Positions 52,737 through 62,147 of a DNA stretch of 64,000 nucleotides are shown here, piece by piece. Made by a program: the position numbers and the translations under genes. The DNA is from an uncultured Veillonellaceae bacterium. Its GTDB lineage: Bacteria; Bacillota; Negativicutes; Selenomonadales; Selenomonadaceae. Where the stretch lies: positions 1 to 64,000 of the forward strand of contig CACZZN010000012.1 of assembly GCA_902785705.1 (NCBI GenBank), given 5' to 3'. Under the pieces are notes generated by a model. That model did no database searches. It was not told the origin of the DNA and saw nothing but the letters and a program-made list of their open reading frames with translations. Numbering within the stretch: position 1 is the stretch's first letter; each line of letters opens with the position of its first letter.

Positions 52737-53386
52737 GCATTATAAAAGAGAAAACGATTTCTAGTGTGGACGAATTGATAGCGCGCTATCCTGCGCTGAC
52801 CGTGTGCAGACAGGATTTATGCGCGGCGGTGGAACTGCTGTGCGAGTGCTACCATGCAGGGCATAAGCTCATCACCTGCGGCAACGGCGGCAGTGCATCG
52901 GACGCGGAGCATATTGTGGGGGAGCTCATGAAGGGCTTTTTGCTGCCGCGCAAGCTGGATGCTGGGATGCAAAAAAAATTGGAGGAAATCTGCCCCGATG
53001 AGGCGGCATATTTCATGGAGAACCTGCAGGACGCGCTTCCTGCCATTTCCCTTGTGAACGAGACTGCGCTCAACACGGCATTCGCCAATGACCAGGCCCC
53101 GGATCTTTCCTTTGCGCAGCAGGTCCTTGGGCTGGGAAATGCGGGGGATGTGCTGCTGGGGATCACGACATCGGGCAATTCCACGAATGTGTTGTATGCG
53201 GTTCAGATGGCGAAGGCGAAAGGAATGAAAACGATTTCTCTCACGGGAAAACAAGGCGGAAAAATCAAGGGCATGACGGATGTTTCCATCTGTGTGCCGG
53301 AGGACGAGACCTATCGCATCCAGGAATATCACCTGCCGGTCTACCATATGCTCTGTATAGCGGTGGAGCAGGAATTTTTCGGGTGA
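52733..53386 (+). CDS. gmhA: Phosphoheptose isomerase-like SIS-domain protein
   Basis: 217 aa. A SIS fold with the CGNGGSASDAEH active-site region (residues 49-60), a GITTSGNSTNV phosphate loop and the C-terminal EYHLPVYHMLC segment, all typical of GmhA (sedoheptulose 7-phosphate isomerase). It supplies heptose for the lipopolysaccharide core, which fits the upstream lpxD. An insertion between residues 68 and 90 is longer than in E. coli GmhA; a DiaA-like role is less likely but not excluded. Confidence 0.85.
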   Translation: MSIIKEKTISSVDELIARYPALTVCRQDLCAAVELLCECYHAGHKLITCGNGGSASDAEHIVGELMKGFLLPRKLDAGMQKKLEEICPDEAAYFMENLQDALPAISLVNETALNTAFANDQAPDLSFAQQVLGLGNAGDVLLGITTSGNSTNVLYAVQMAKAKGMKTISLTGKQGGKIKGMTDVSICVPEDETYRIQEYHLPVYHMLCIAVEQEFFG

Positions 53387-53452
53387 GAAAAAAACGAGCT
53401 TATCTCGTGCCCTTCCCCGCGTGCCGCCTGCGCTATCCCCTCGCCTCATCTC

Positions 53453-55000
53453 TCACCCCCCAAGAACCCAAGTCACGAAGTAGATGGACAAGGGAATCGT
53501 GACGCAGGCGATGCCGATGAAGTCGATGCAGATGCCGGCTCTGATCATCGTTGTGATCGGAATGTAGCCGCTTGCGTAAACAATGGCATTCGGCGGCGTG
53601 GAAACCGGCAGCATGAAGCCGAGGGACGAAGCAAGCGCAATGCCGACGCAAACGGGAATCGGGCTCATGCCTGCGGAGACCGCCGCCGTGATCGCCAGCG
53701 GGCCAATCATGTTGGTGGAGGCAGTGTGGCTCGTCAACTCCGAGAGCAGCAGCGCCATGACGGAGAAAACCGCCACCATGGCGAACTGTGAGGGTTCACC
53801 TCCCATATTGTCCACAATCAAGTCGCCTACCCAATGGGAAAGGCCCGTCTTATACATCATGCCTCCCATGGCAAGACCGCCGCCGAAAAGGATAAGCGTT
53901 CCCCATTCGATGCCTTCCATCGCTTCCTTCCATGTCAGGGTAAACTTGCGCTCCGAGAATTTCACAGGGAGCAGGAAGAGCAGCAGCGCACCGGCCATTG
54001 CCGCGACTGCTTCGGGAAACAGCAGGTCATACATTTTGAGGATGGGAGAATCGGAGCCATAGCCCATGGAGAGAAATCCGGGGGTGACCCAGAGTACGAC
54101 GGCAGCCATGAATGCGAACAGCGTGTTCTTCTGCGCGCGTGTCCAGTTTCCAAGTTCATCGATGCGCTGGCGGATGAATTCCTCAGCCCCCTCGATGCGG
54201 TCCACGTCCGCGGGGAACATACGGGAGAGCACGACATAGGCTACGATGAAATAAACGACCATGGCGATGGCGCCCCAGAGCATCCATTCAAAAAAGGAGA
54301 TATGGATATCGCACATCTGATCCAGGAAACCGAGCATGATGAGGTTTGGAGGCGTGCCGATCGGCGTGAGCACACCGCCGATGGAGCAGGCATAGGCCGT
54401 CATGAGCATAAGTCCTGTCGCGTATTTGTAATCGCTGAGGTCGATCTCACGCCCGCTCGCTGCGAACATTTCTTTGATGGAGTTCAACAAGCCAAGGCAG
54501 ATCGGGAACATCATGGCCGCAGTTGCGGTATTGCTGACCCATCCGGAGCAGAGTGCCGAGGCGAGGCCGATGGCAAGAAAGATCCTTTTCGGATTCGATC
54601 CCACCCAGGACCGCGACAACAGCCAGTAAGCAAAACGCTTGTCCAGCTGATGGCTCATCATGGCTTTTGCAAGGATAAACCCACCCATAAACAGGAAAAT
54701 CATGGGATTCGCAAAGGAAGCAAAGGCCGTTGACGCCGAAACTACGCCTGTCATGACAGCCAGCGTCGGCCCAATGAGGGACGTTACGGGAATCGGCACC
54801 GGCTCCGTGATCCACCAAAGCGCAACCAGCACCATGATGGCAAGCAGTTTATGCGCCGCAAGCGTAATGCCTTCAATAGGTGTCATAAATACGAGAATGG
54901 CAAGCAATGGTGCGCCGAAAAGCCCTATGGTGCGCCGTTTCCTGTCGAATGCGCGCTCCGCTTCCTTGATGCGCATCGATTCTTTGTTGATCCGTTGCAT
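53453..55000 (-). CDS. DASS-family sodium:dicarboxylate/anion symporter
   Basis: 515 aa with about 11-12 membrane segments. Two repeats carry the substrate and sodium sites SNTATAAMMFPI and SHTASTNMIGPL, and IGTPPNLIML/STPPNAIVYASG segments, as in SLC13/CitT/SdcS proteins. It should import succinate, malate or another di- or tricarboxylate with sodium. ATG 55000 is chosen because GAGGAG lies 7 bp upstream; a longer frame begins at 55018. It may supply malate to the malic enzyme elsewhere, but no direct link is seen. It is convergent with gmhA. Confidence 0.93.
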   Translation of the reverse strand: MQRINKESMRIKEAERAFDRKRRTIGLFGAPLLAILVFMTPIEGITLAAHKLLAIMVLVALWWITEPVPIPVTSLIGPTLAVMTGVVSASTAFASFANPMIFLFMGGFILAKAMMSHQLDKRFAYWLLSRSWVGSNPKRIFLAIGLASALCSGWVSNTATAAMMFPICLGLLNSIKEMFAASGREIDLSDYKYATGLMLMTAYACSIGGVLTPIGTPPNLIMLGFLDQMCDIHISFFEWMLWGAIAMVVYFIVAYVVLSRMFPADVDRIEGAEEFIRQRIDELGNWTRAQKNTLFAFMAAVVLWVTPGFLSMGYGSDSPILKMYDLLFPEAVAAMAGALLLFLLPVKFSERKFTLTWKEAMEGIEWGTLILFGGGLAMGGMMYKTGLSHWVGDLIVDNMGGEPSQFAMVAVFSVMALLLSELTSHTASTNMIGPLAITAAVSAGMSPIPVCVGIALASSLGFMLPVSTPPNAIVYASGYIPITTMIRAGICIDFIGIACVTIPLSIYFVTWVLGG

Positions 55001-55130
55001 GTGACAGCTCCTCTTCAATTCACAATCCTTTGCCTGGTTTCTGTGTAGTGCACGTCATTTTTTCGTCTGACGCAGGCAGGCGAAAAAAGACCCGGCAGTG
55101 GTGCCGGTGCGTGATACGAAACAGGTTCTA

Positions 55131-55175
55131 AGGGGGCTGTGCATTGGTGATTTCTCCCTCATGCAGCAGCCCCCT
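55131..55175 (-). terminator. Terminator-like hairpin after the phosphomannomutase gene
   Basis: AGGGGGCTG pairs with CAGCCCCCT with inner ATGCA/TGCAT pairing. It lies 12 bp after the stop on the minus strand. The T-run is poor. Confidence 0.5.
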
Positions 55176-55186
55176 GCGAGACGACT

Positions 55187-56719
55187 CTACTTATTGAACA
55201 CGGAAAGATCCAGAGCATCGAAGTCCGCAATGAGCTCTTTGACCCGATCGGCAATTTCAACTGCGCCGCCTTCTTTTCTGCTCTCCACGTTGAGGGGCAT
55301 GTTGGGATCGTGCAGGGACATGCGCAGCAGCGCCCATCCGTCCGCAAAGACCAAGCGGACGCCCTCATAGGAAGGTGATGCGATCTGGATGCCCTTTTCT
55401 GCAGCGCGCTTTTCGAAGGTCTCCAGCACCGTTTCGCCATAGTCGCGGAAATCCTCCACGCCCGTGATCTTGAGGCGGTACTCGCGGCTTTCCACCGGAT
55501 GGCCGAGCTTCTCGATGAGCGTTCCGAGGGTCTTGCCCTGCTTGAATGCCTTTGCCGCCGCAATGACCAGCTTGACCGCCAGATAGGCGCCGTCGTCGAG
55601 ATAGTAGTTCTCGCTGAGCGCCCCATGCCCCGATGTCTCGATGGCAAGCGGAGACACGACGCCGGAGTGGTTCTTGCGGATGCATTCATTGATGACGTTC
55701 TTGTAGCCGCGCATATAGCGAAGATGCTTCAGCCCCAGCTCCTGCTCCAGGAATATGGTCAGCTCATCGGAGGTCACGGAGTCCGTGATGATGGTGCTGC
55801 CCGGATAGTCAGGCGCAAGGATGGCCGCCATCATGGCGATGAGCGCATTGCGGCTGATCTCTTCGCCCGTTTCCAGCACCGCGCTCATGCGGTCCACATC
55901 GGTATCGAAAATCAGTCCGAGGTCTGCCTTGCTTGTGAGCACGGCCTCGCGGATCGCTGCCATGGCCTGCTTGTTCTCCGGGTTCGGGATATGGTTCGGG
56001 AACCTGCCGTCCGGCTCCAGATAGCGGCTGCCGGAGGTATCCGCACCGAGCGGCTCCAGCACCTTGGAGGCGAAGAACCCGCCGGCTCCGTTGCCTGCAT
56101 CCACCACGATGTGCATGCCCTTGAGGGGCTGCTCGCCGTCATTCAGTTCCTCGCAGATCTTTTTGCGAAGATGGCGCGTATAGAGCCCGATGAGGTCATA
56201 TTCCGCAACGGTGGTTTTGGTGAGGTTTCCCTTGAGCTCCGGCGCGCGGCAGGCGCCTTTGAGGATCGCGGTGATATCCTCGTGTTCCACGCCGCCTTTT
56301 TTCGTGAAGAATTTCAGCCCATTGCGATTGTAGGGAAGATGGCTGGCAGTGATCATGATCGCGCCGTCCATATTCGTTTCGTCGAAAATCGTGGACATGA
56401 ACATGGCAGGCGTGGAGGCCATGCCGCAGTCCAGCGGCCGGATGCCCGCGGCGGTCAGAGCTTCGAATATCGCCATTTTGAGCGTAGAGGCAGAGATGCG
56501 GGAATCATGTCCGACTGCGATGCGCAGGTCTCTTGGCGCTTTTTTCGTCTTTCCCGCAAGGAAATCCACGAAGCCCGAGGCGATGCGGTTCGCCGCCTCC
56601 GAGGTGAGATTGACCTTTTCGTCTGCGACGCCAGCCGTGGCCACGCCGCGGATATCGCTGCCGTTGGCAAGCTTCATGATGGCTCTTTCGTCCGCGATTT
56701 TCTGGTTTTGTTCACTCAT
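55187..56719 (-). CDS. Phosphomannomutase/phosphoglucomutase
   Basis: 510 aa alpha-D-phosphohexomutase. The active-site serine loop is ITASHLPYNRNG, the metal-binding loop is FDTDVDRMS (DxDxDR type), the sugar-binding loop is IETSGHGAL and the phosphate-binding loop is near the C-terminus (VESRKEGGAVE). It interconverts mannose or glucose 1- and 6-phosphates, feeding sugar nucleotides for envelope polysaccharides. ATG follows AAGGGGG. It is monocistronic. The sugar preference cannot be read from sequence. Confidence 0.93.
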   Translation of the reverse strand: MSEQNQKIADERAIMKLANGSDIRGVATAGVADEKVNLTSEAANRIASGFVDFLAGKTKKAPRDLRIAVGHDSRISASTLKMAIFEALTAAGIRPLDCGMASTPAMFMSTIFDETNMDGAIMITASHLPYNRNGLKFFTKKGGVEHEDITAILKGACRAPELKGNLTKTTVAEYDLIGLYTRHLRKKICEELNDGEQPLKGMHIVVDAGNGAGGFFASKVLEPLGADTSGSRYLEPDGRFPNHIPNPENKQAMAAIREAVLTSKADLGLIFDTDVDRMSAVLETGEEISRNALIAMMAAILAPDYPGSTIITDSVTSDELTIFLEQELGLKHLRYMRGYKNVINECIRKNHSGVVSPLAIETSGHGALSENYYLDDGAYLAVKLVIAAAKAFKQGKTLGTLIEKLGHPVESREYRLKITGVEDFRDYGETVLETFEKRAAEKGIQIASPSYEGVRLVFADGWALLRMSLHDPNMPLNVESRKEGGAVEIADRVKELIADFDALDLSVFNK

Positions 56720-56857
56720 AGAAAAACCCCCTTGTGATTTCGATTCCTGCTCTTTATCATATCACAAAAAAGCGTGACAATTCAATACATCATGAAGATT
56801 TATACGCGCGCTCGGAAAATCTGCTGAAACGCGATGCTTCCCGAACGCTCGATATGC

Positions 56858-56909
56858 AAAAGCCGTAAATATTTTACCTTTCTTTCAGCTGGTAAATATT
56901 CACGGCTTT
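56858..56909 (-). terminator. Long hairpin, probable terminator of the outer membrane protein gene
   Basis: AAAGCCGTGAATATTTACC on the minus strand pairs with GGTAAAATATTTACGGCTTT around a 12-nt loop. It lies in the 317-bp gap between the phosphomannomutase and outer-membrane protein genes, of which the remainder is the repeat at 56950-57062. Confidence 0.5.
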
Positions 56910-56949
56910 CGGTATATCACATGTTATGAATTTGATGAATTGCCAATTC

Positions 56950-57062
56950 TTTAGGAACCACTGATTAAATGAGCTTTTGTCATTGGCGAAGGATTTTTCT
57001 GTCAGGCAAGAAAGATGCCGTGAAGTCGTAGCAGGGCTACGTCGAACGGCAAAACATTTCAA
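56950..57062. repeat. Truncated family 1 repeat abutting the outer membrane protein gene
   Basis: AGGAACCACTGATTAAATGAG resembles the GGAACTG end, then AGGCAAGAAAG and the core GTCGTAGCAGGGCTACGTCGA (hairpin CGTAGC-AGG-GCTACG). The other arm is missing: the core runs directly into the 3' end of the outer-membrane protein gene. Confidence 0.6.
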
Positions 57063-57663
57063 TTTCTCCGAACAGGGCATTGATTTTTTCGTATTCGTCA
57101 ATCCCGCTGCCACGGAAACATTTTGCGGAAAGAGAAACATTTTTCAGCGGCACATAGGACACACCGAAGTCCCAGCCCCGGTTGTTCTGCTCCACAGCGC
57201 CGTTGATCTCGTAGGTGGGGATCCATGTCGCCCACAGGCCGAGGCGCCGATAGGCGGCGTATGCGCCCCATGAGCCTTGGTTCGCCGGATTGGCTCCCTT
57301 GTAGTCAAGCTGCATGCTCCATGCCAGCCGCGGGTTGCGGCTGGGAAGCTGGCCGGAGGGTTCTGTAGCGCCGGGGTCTGTGGCCTCCAGTTGGTTCTTG
57401 CCTGATGTATTCCACGCCGCAGCACCGTGGAGACGCCAATTCTTGTCAAACCGCCAGCCAAGGCCCAGCGTCCAGATGTTCATATGGCTGGTTCCCAGCG
57501 CCGTCATGGTGTTCTTGTCGTTTGTGACGCTTCTGTTGTGGAAATGATGGTAGCCGACGCCCCATGTGAATTTCGCGTCTCGGTCGTTGTAAATCTCAAT
57601 GCCCGTGGCGGCTGCACCGGCAACCAGTGCAGCCGTTAGTGTTGAAGCTAAAATCTTTTTCAC
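57037..57663 (-). CDS. Outer-membrane beta-barrel protein with a disturbed 3' end
   Basis: 208 aa. A signal peptide (KKILASTLTAALVAGAAATG) leads to an amphipathic beta-strand-rich protein (FTWGVGYHHFHN, IWTLGLGWRFDKNW, WSMQLDYKGAN, GWDFGVSYVPL) like the C-terminal barrel of Negativicute SLH/OmpM-type porins, but with no SLH domain. Such barrels normally end in an aromatic residue; this one reads FGEIEMF then CRST, the last four codons coming from the abutting repeat. It may be a short intact porin with an altered tail or the rump of a larger gene. Confidence 0.6.
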   Translation of the reverse strand: MKKILASTLTAALVAGAAATGIEIYNDRDAKFTWGVGYHHFHNRSVTNDKNTMTALGTSHMNIWTLGLGWRFDKNWRLHGAAAWNTSGKNQLEATDPGATEPSGQLPSRNPRLAWSMQLDYKGANPANQGSWGAYAAYRRLGLWATWIPTYEINGAVEQNNRGWDFGVSYVPLKNVSLSAKCFRGSGIDEYEKINALFGEIEMFCRST

Positions 57664-57959
57664 ACAGATACTCTCCTCGCATCTTCAATTTGACTTGGTC
57701 ACATAGAGGACGGAAAGTTTCTTTTCGTCGCATGTCACATGGGTTGTTTGCATGCCGGCCTTTGGCAAATCGCCGCACTCCGTGCCCCATCCCGCTGCGC
57801 CGGTCCTTGCTGCCTATCGGAAATGGCATAGCGTTTTGCCGTACATCGGAATAGCATATGATATCACGTCTGACAACTGTCAAACAAAAAATTTTTCATG
57901 AAGCAAATCACGGCAAAATGCGATATACTATTCGTATTAACGTATCAATGGAGGCCGTT

Positions 57960-58997
57960 ATGTTTGATTTTTTGGGGAAGTATATCAGCCGTCTGAAAGA
58001 CGACGGGAAACAGGGCGTGGATCTGGAGGCTATCGGAGACGCGCCGGAGTCCTTTGCGGGGATTCGATACGAGAAAGAGAAGCGGATGGAGCGTGTGGGC
58101 ATACTGTTTTTCCATGCCTCCGCCTTGGAGCCCGGCAGGGATATTTCCATTTATAAGGAAATCAGCAGCAGATACGATGTGATGACGACGCAAGTGGAAA
58201 TTCTCATGGATGCGTACGGAATCGAGGATTTGGAGGATTTTGGCACGGTGATCTGCATCGTGGCCCATCGGGACGCATCCGCAAGCGCCGAGGCGTCTGC
58301 CAAGCTGGAGCAGCTCAAGGTTGTTTTCGAGGGGGCGGGATGGGAGCCTGTGTCCTCCGGTGACGAGGCGATTGGCTATCCTTCCATGACATTTCGGAAG
58401 GCGCAGGACAGCATGGCCTTGTCTGCCGATGGCTGGCTGCAGGAGGGAGCCCCTGCCCCGGATCGGGAAACTTTCCTGCAGGAGATGCAGAAGGCGCTTC
58501 CGGCGGATCATCTGGAGCAGATCACAGCGCTGTATGACTGCCATCTGCCCATGTGCTTTCTGCGGCACCTGATCCGCTATGCTGTGGATGGCGGAAAGCA
58601 AGGCAAGTCCTTCGACCGGTCGGATATGATTGCATATTTCGTCCCTGCGCTCCGTAGGAGCATCCAGCTCAAGGCCGTTCCCCAGAACATGCCGGCCTAT
58701 GTGATGCAGACGAAACTGGAGCAGTGCAGGAGCACGGAGGAACTGGTTCGTGCGATCATCTATCACGGCAGGATGGCGGTTCTCGGCTATGCGGAAGAGC
58801 TGCTGAAGGGCAAGTCTGTACCGGAGGAGTACGTCAGGCATGCAGCAAAGCTCCTGTATGATTACGGGTGTACGGAGACCTATTTCCGCAGGCAGAACGG
58901 GGAGTCTGCGGAGGCATTCGGAAAGCGTTTTCGAGCGGAGATTGACGCGGCAGAGATGCGGGTCAAATCCGTTTACTTCAGGAAGGATTTGGGATGA
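57960..58997 (+). CDS. Soluble protein of unknown function
   Basis: 345 aa, no signal peptide or membrane helix, rich in acidic residues, alpha/beta at the start (MFDFLGKYISRLKDDG) and helical from about 180 on. I recognise no motif. ATG 57960 follows GGAGG; the frame is open upstream but lacks a ribosome site. The 296-bp gap before it holds only a possible -10 (TATACT near 57923) and no recognisable regulatory RNA. It is followed by the DUF2232 operon. Confidence 0.75.
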   Translation: MFDFLGKYISRLKDDGKQGVDLEAIGDAPESFAGIRYEKEKRMERVGILFFHASALEPGRDISIYKEISSRYDVMTTQVEILMDAYGIEDLEDFGTVICIVAHRDASASAEASAKLEQLKVVFEGAGWEPVSSGDEAIGYPSMTFRKAQDSMALSADGWLQEGAPAPDRETFLQEMQKALPADHLEQITALYDCHLPMCFLRHLIRYAVDGGKQGKSFDRSDMIAYFVPALRRSIQLKAVPQNMPAYVMQTKLEQCRSTEELVRAIIYHGRMAVLGYAEELLKGKSVPEEYVRHAAKLLYDYGCTETYFRRQNGESAEAFGKRFRAEIDAAEMRVKSVYFRKDLG

Positions 58998-59022
58998 AGA
59001 GGTAAGTTTAGTACCTGCTTCC

Positions 59023-59051
59023 AAGACAGGGTGCGGGATATCTGATATAAT
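59023..59051 (+). promoter_or_regulatory. Promoter of the DUF2232-gdpP-rplI operon
   Basis: AAGACA (59023-59028), 17 bp, TATAAT (59046-59051). The -35 matches TTGACA at four positions. Confidence 0.55.
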
Positions 59052-59157
59052 ACATTGTTGTTGTAGAGAGAGGGGACTTTTTGCGTTTTGGGCAGGAAGA
59101 ATCCTTTTTTTCACGAATAGCAGCCTTTGGTTTATTGGCTTCAGAGAGGATGAAGGC

Positions 59158-60120
59158 ATGTATAATCGCAATATCACGCCGACCGTGGAGGGCGGCCTTT
59201 TGGCGGCCATCAGTGTGATCCTTGGCATCATGGCGGTTTATCTGCCAATCTTGGGCATGGCGGCGCTTCTGCTGTGGCCGCTTCCTGTGGCTGTGCTGAC
59301 CGCGCGGCAGGGGCTTGGCAAGGGGCTCATGGTGCTCTTCGTGACAGCGGTGCTCATGGCGCTCCTCATTGAGCCAATGCTCTCGGCGCGCCTGGCTGTT
59401 TCCTTTGGCCCCGTGGGGCTGGTGCTGGGCGAACTGATCCGTCGGGGATGGAAGTCGGCATGGATCTTTCCGGCGACGATGGCAGTGTCCTTTCTGGCAA
59501 AGGGATTGGCTGTCGGGCTGGTGTTTTTGATTGCGGACATCAATGTGATGGACATGCAGCTTTCCCTGCTGCGGGAATCCTTCGATGAATCCTTTGCCAT
59601 GTATGAGACGATGGGGGTGGATCAGCAGACGATTGACGAAGCAAAGGCCGGGGTGGAGCCTGCCCTTGAGCTTGTGAGCAAGCTCATGCCGCTGGTGCTG
59701 CTGATTCTGGCGGCAATGGATACGACGGCGTGCTATTTCATGACCTGCCGCGTGCTGCGCAGGATCGGCATGGATGCCCCGTCCTTTCCTCCCTTTTCCG
59801 AGTGGCGCCTTCCCTCTGTTTTCCTGTATATCCTGGGCTTTTCCATGGTCGGGCTATACTGGGGCGGGACACGGGAGATCACATGGCTCTATCAGATTTC
59901 CCTGAACCTTGATCTGGCGGCCATGGGGGCAGGCGTCGTGCAGGGAATTTCGCTCCTGTGGTACACGGCGGAGCATTATCGCGTTTCAAAGCTCCTGCGC
60001 TATGTCCTGCTTTTCATCTTGCTCACGAATGGCATTCTGCTTCAGATTCTGGCATTCACAGGGCTTTTCGATATGCTTTTTGACTATCGGCGCCGCTTTG
60101 GCGGGCAGCCGAGGTCGTAG
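59158..60120 (+). CDS. DUF2232 (YybS-like) membrane protein
   Basis: 320 aa with about eight membrane segments. It is the YybS-type protein that precedes gdpP and rplI in many Firmicutes; its biochemical role is unknown. Features are EGGLLAAISVILGI at the start, LPLPVAV-like segments and a conserved cytoplasmic-loop region before SKLMPLVLLILAAMDTTACY. ATG 59158 follows GAGGATGAAGG. It ends 17 bp before gdpP. Confidence 0.9.
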   Translation: MYNRNITPTVEGGLLAAISVILGIMAVYLPILGMAALLLWPLPVAVLTARQGLGKGLMVLFVTAVLMALLIEPMLSARLAVSFGPVGLVLGELIRRGWKSAWIFPATMAVSFLAKGLAVGLVFLIADINVMDMQLSLLRESFDESFAMYETMGVDQQTIDEAKAGVEPALELVSKLMPLVLLILAAMDTTACYFMTCRVLRRIGMDAPSFPPFSEWRLPSVFLYILGFSMVGLYWGGTREITWLYQISLNLDLAAMGAGVVQGISLLWYTAEHYRVSKLLRYVLLFILLTNGILLQILAFTGLFDMLFDYRRRFGGQPRS

Positions 60121-60137
60121 AAAGTGAGGTGCGGGCT

Positions 60138-62147
60138 ATGCCGCGGAATCTTTCCGCATGGATGGACTTGACGATCCATTTGGTGGTCATGCTGGTGCTG
60201 GTCGGAGTGCTTGCCTATTATAATTCCTATATGGGCGCGATTGCCGCTGTGGTCTGGGTGGCGCTGGCTTCCTTTGCACGGGAGCGCTGCAGGGATCGGT
60301 CCAGGCGGTTCGAGCGCTATTGCCGCGATGTCATCAGCAATGTCAGCGAGATGATGAACTATGCGGTGGAAAGGCTGCCGCAGGCAATCCTGATTGTGTC
60401 GGAGGATCACCGGCTGCAGTGGTGCAATGAGCGCATGAAGGAATATATCGGGCACATGCCGGAGCAGGATACGGATATCCGCGATTTCTGGCCGGGCGTT
60501 ATCTTGAAGGCTGTATGGGGAACGGAAGGCGAGTATGTCTTCACGCATGAGGAAAAATATTTCCATGTGAAGCACCGCCCGATCAAACTGGCTCCCCACC
60601 AGCCGGAGCTCATGGCTCTTTTTGTGCAGGATGTATCGGGCGTGGAGCATCTGCGGAACGAGTATCTCATGAGCCGTACGGTGCTCATCTATATCCAGAT
60701 CGATAATTATGATGAAGTCATGCAAGGACTCAATGAGGCGGAGCGCACGTCCCTGCTGCTTTCGGTCAACCAGCAGCTCGATGCCTGGATGCATGGGCTG
60801 GGCGGCTTTATGCGAAGGGTGTCGGACGATCTGTATGTGGTGGTGCTGGCGCGGCAGTCGCTGGATCAGGCAATGGGGGAGCGCTTTGATATCCTGGACA
60901 AGGTGCGGCAGCTCTCCAGTACGAACCGCCTTCCGGTGACGCTTTCCATGGGCGTTGCGGTCGCGGACTCCCAGACCATGGAGGAACTTGGCTCACAGGC
61001 GCAGGCAGGGCTGGATCTTGCCTTGGGACGCGGCGGCGATCAGGTAGCGGTGCAGATCGGCGGAAAGACGCAGTTCTTCGGAGGGCGTGCCAAGGCAGTG
61101 GAGAAGCATACGCGCGTCAAGGCACGTGTGGTTGCCCATGCGATTCGCGAAATCATGGAGACGGCCGATGAAGTCTACATCATGGGGCATCACAATGAGG
61201 ACTTCGATTGCTTCGGCGCGGCGATGGGCGTTGCGAAGATGGCGCGGCAGCTGGATAAGCCTGTGCACATCGTGCTCAGCGACATGAACGAGGGCATCGA
61301 CAAGTTCGCGGATCTGCTGCAGGGCAAGGAGGAATACGAAGGCATATTCGTCCAGAACGAGGATATCATGGACAGCACAGCGCTGAGCCCCCTGCTCTTC
61401 GTGGTGGATACGCATGTGCCGCATCTGGTGGCATCTCCCGCGCTTCTGGAGCGGGCGAGCCAGATCATCGTGATCGATCATCACAGGCGCAGCGAGCAGT
61501 TCATCAAGAATCCCATCATGGTCTATATCGAGCCTGCCTCCAGTTCCACGAGCGAGCTGGTCACGGAACTTCTGATGTATTTCGATGACGATCTTACGCT
61601 TTCGCGTTTGGATGCGACGGCGCTCTATTCGGGGATCGTGGTGGATACGAAAAACTTTGCGGTGCAGACGGGCGTGCGCACCTTCGATGCGGCGGCATAT
61701 CTCCGGCGCAGCGGCGCGGATCCCGTCATGGTGCGGCATCTGTTCCGTTCGGATTATGAGACAACGGTGGCGCTGGCCAAGACGAAGGCGCAGTCGGAAT
61801 ACTATCAGGGAGGGCTCATCGTTTCCTATATCGCGGATATCCTGCCGAATGGGCAGATCATCGCGGCGCAGGCGGCGGATTCCCTGCTGCGTGTCGAGAA
61901 TGTGCGCATGAGCATCGTGTGCTTCCAGCTGCAGTCGGATATCGTCGGCATCAGCGCGCGTTCCACGGGGGATCTCAATGTGCAGGTCATCATGGAGCAG
62001 TTTGGCGGCGGCGGGCATCAGAATGTTGCGGGTGCGCAGGTCAAGAACGGGAATTTGATGGAGATCAAGGAAAAGTTGATCGAGGTCAGCAGAAACTACA
62101 TAGAGGAGACAGATCGAAATGAAAGTAATCTTGCAGCAGGACGTTAA
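60138..62147 (+). CDS. gdpP: GdpP/YybT-like cyclic-di-AMP phosphodiesterase
   Basis: 669 aa. Two membrane helices (about 7-45), a PAS-like domain (about 75-165), a degenerate GGDEF domain (about 170-300), then DHH (MGHHNEDFDCFGAAMG and VIDHHRRSEQF) and DHHA1 (FGGGGHQNVAGAQ). It hydrolyses cyclic di-AMP, and its DHH metal ligands are intact. ATG 60138 follows GTGAGGTG; a GTG at 60129 is an alternative. It overlaps rplI by 29 bp. Confidence 0.96.
   Translation: MPRNLSAWMDLTIHLVVMLVLVGVLAYYNSYMGAIAAVVWVALASFARERCRDRSRRFERYCRDVISNVSEMMNYAVERLPQAILIVSEDHRLQWCNERMKEYIGHMPEQDTDIRDFWPGVILKAVWGTEGEYVFTHEEKYFHVKHRPIKLAPHQPELMALFVQDVSGVEHLRNEYLMSRTVLIYIQIDNYDEVMQGLNEAERTSLLLSVNQQLDAWMHGLGGFMRRVSDDLYVVVLARQSLDQAMGERFDILDKVRQLSSTNRLPVTLSMGVAVADSQTMEELGSQAQAGLDLALGRGGDQVAVQIGGKTQFFGGRAKAVEKHTRVKARVVAHAIREIMETADEVYIMGHHNEDFDCFGAAMGVAKMARQLDKPVHIVLSDMNEGIDKFADLLQGKEEYEGIFVQNEDIMDSTALSPLLFVVDTHVPHLVASPALLERASQIIVIDHHRRSEQFIKNPIMVYIEPASSSTSELVTELLMYFDDDLTLSRLDATALYSGIVVDTKNFAVQTGVRTFDAAAYLRRSGADPVMVRHLFRSDYETTVALAKTKAQSEYYQGGLIVSYIADILPNGQIIAAQAADSLLRVENVRMSIVCFQLQSDIVGISARSTGDLNVQVIMEQFGGGGHQNVAGAQVKNGNLMEIKEKLIEVSRNYIEETDRNESNLAAGR

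Noticed and set aside
57664-57959. Possible riboswitch in the gap upstream of the outer-membrane protein gene
   Set aside because: GC-rich stems tempted a comparison with cyclic di-GMP and cobalamin riboswitches, but the conserved core bases of neither are present.
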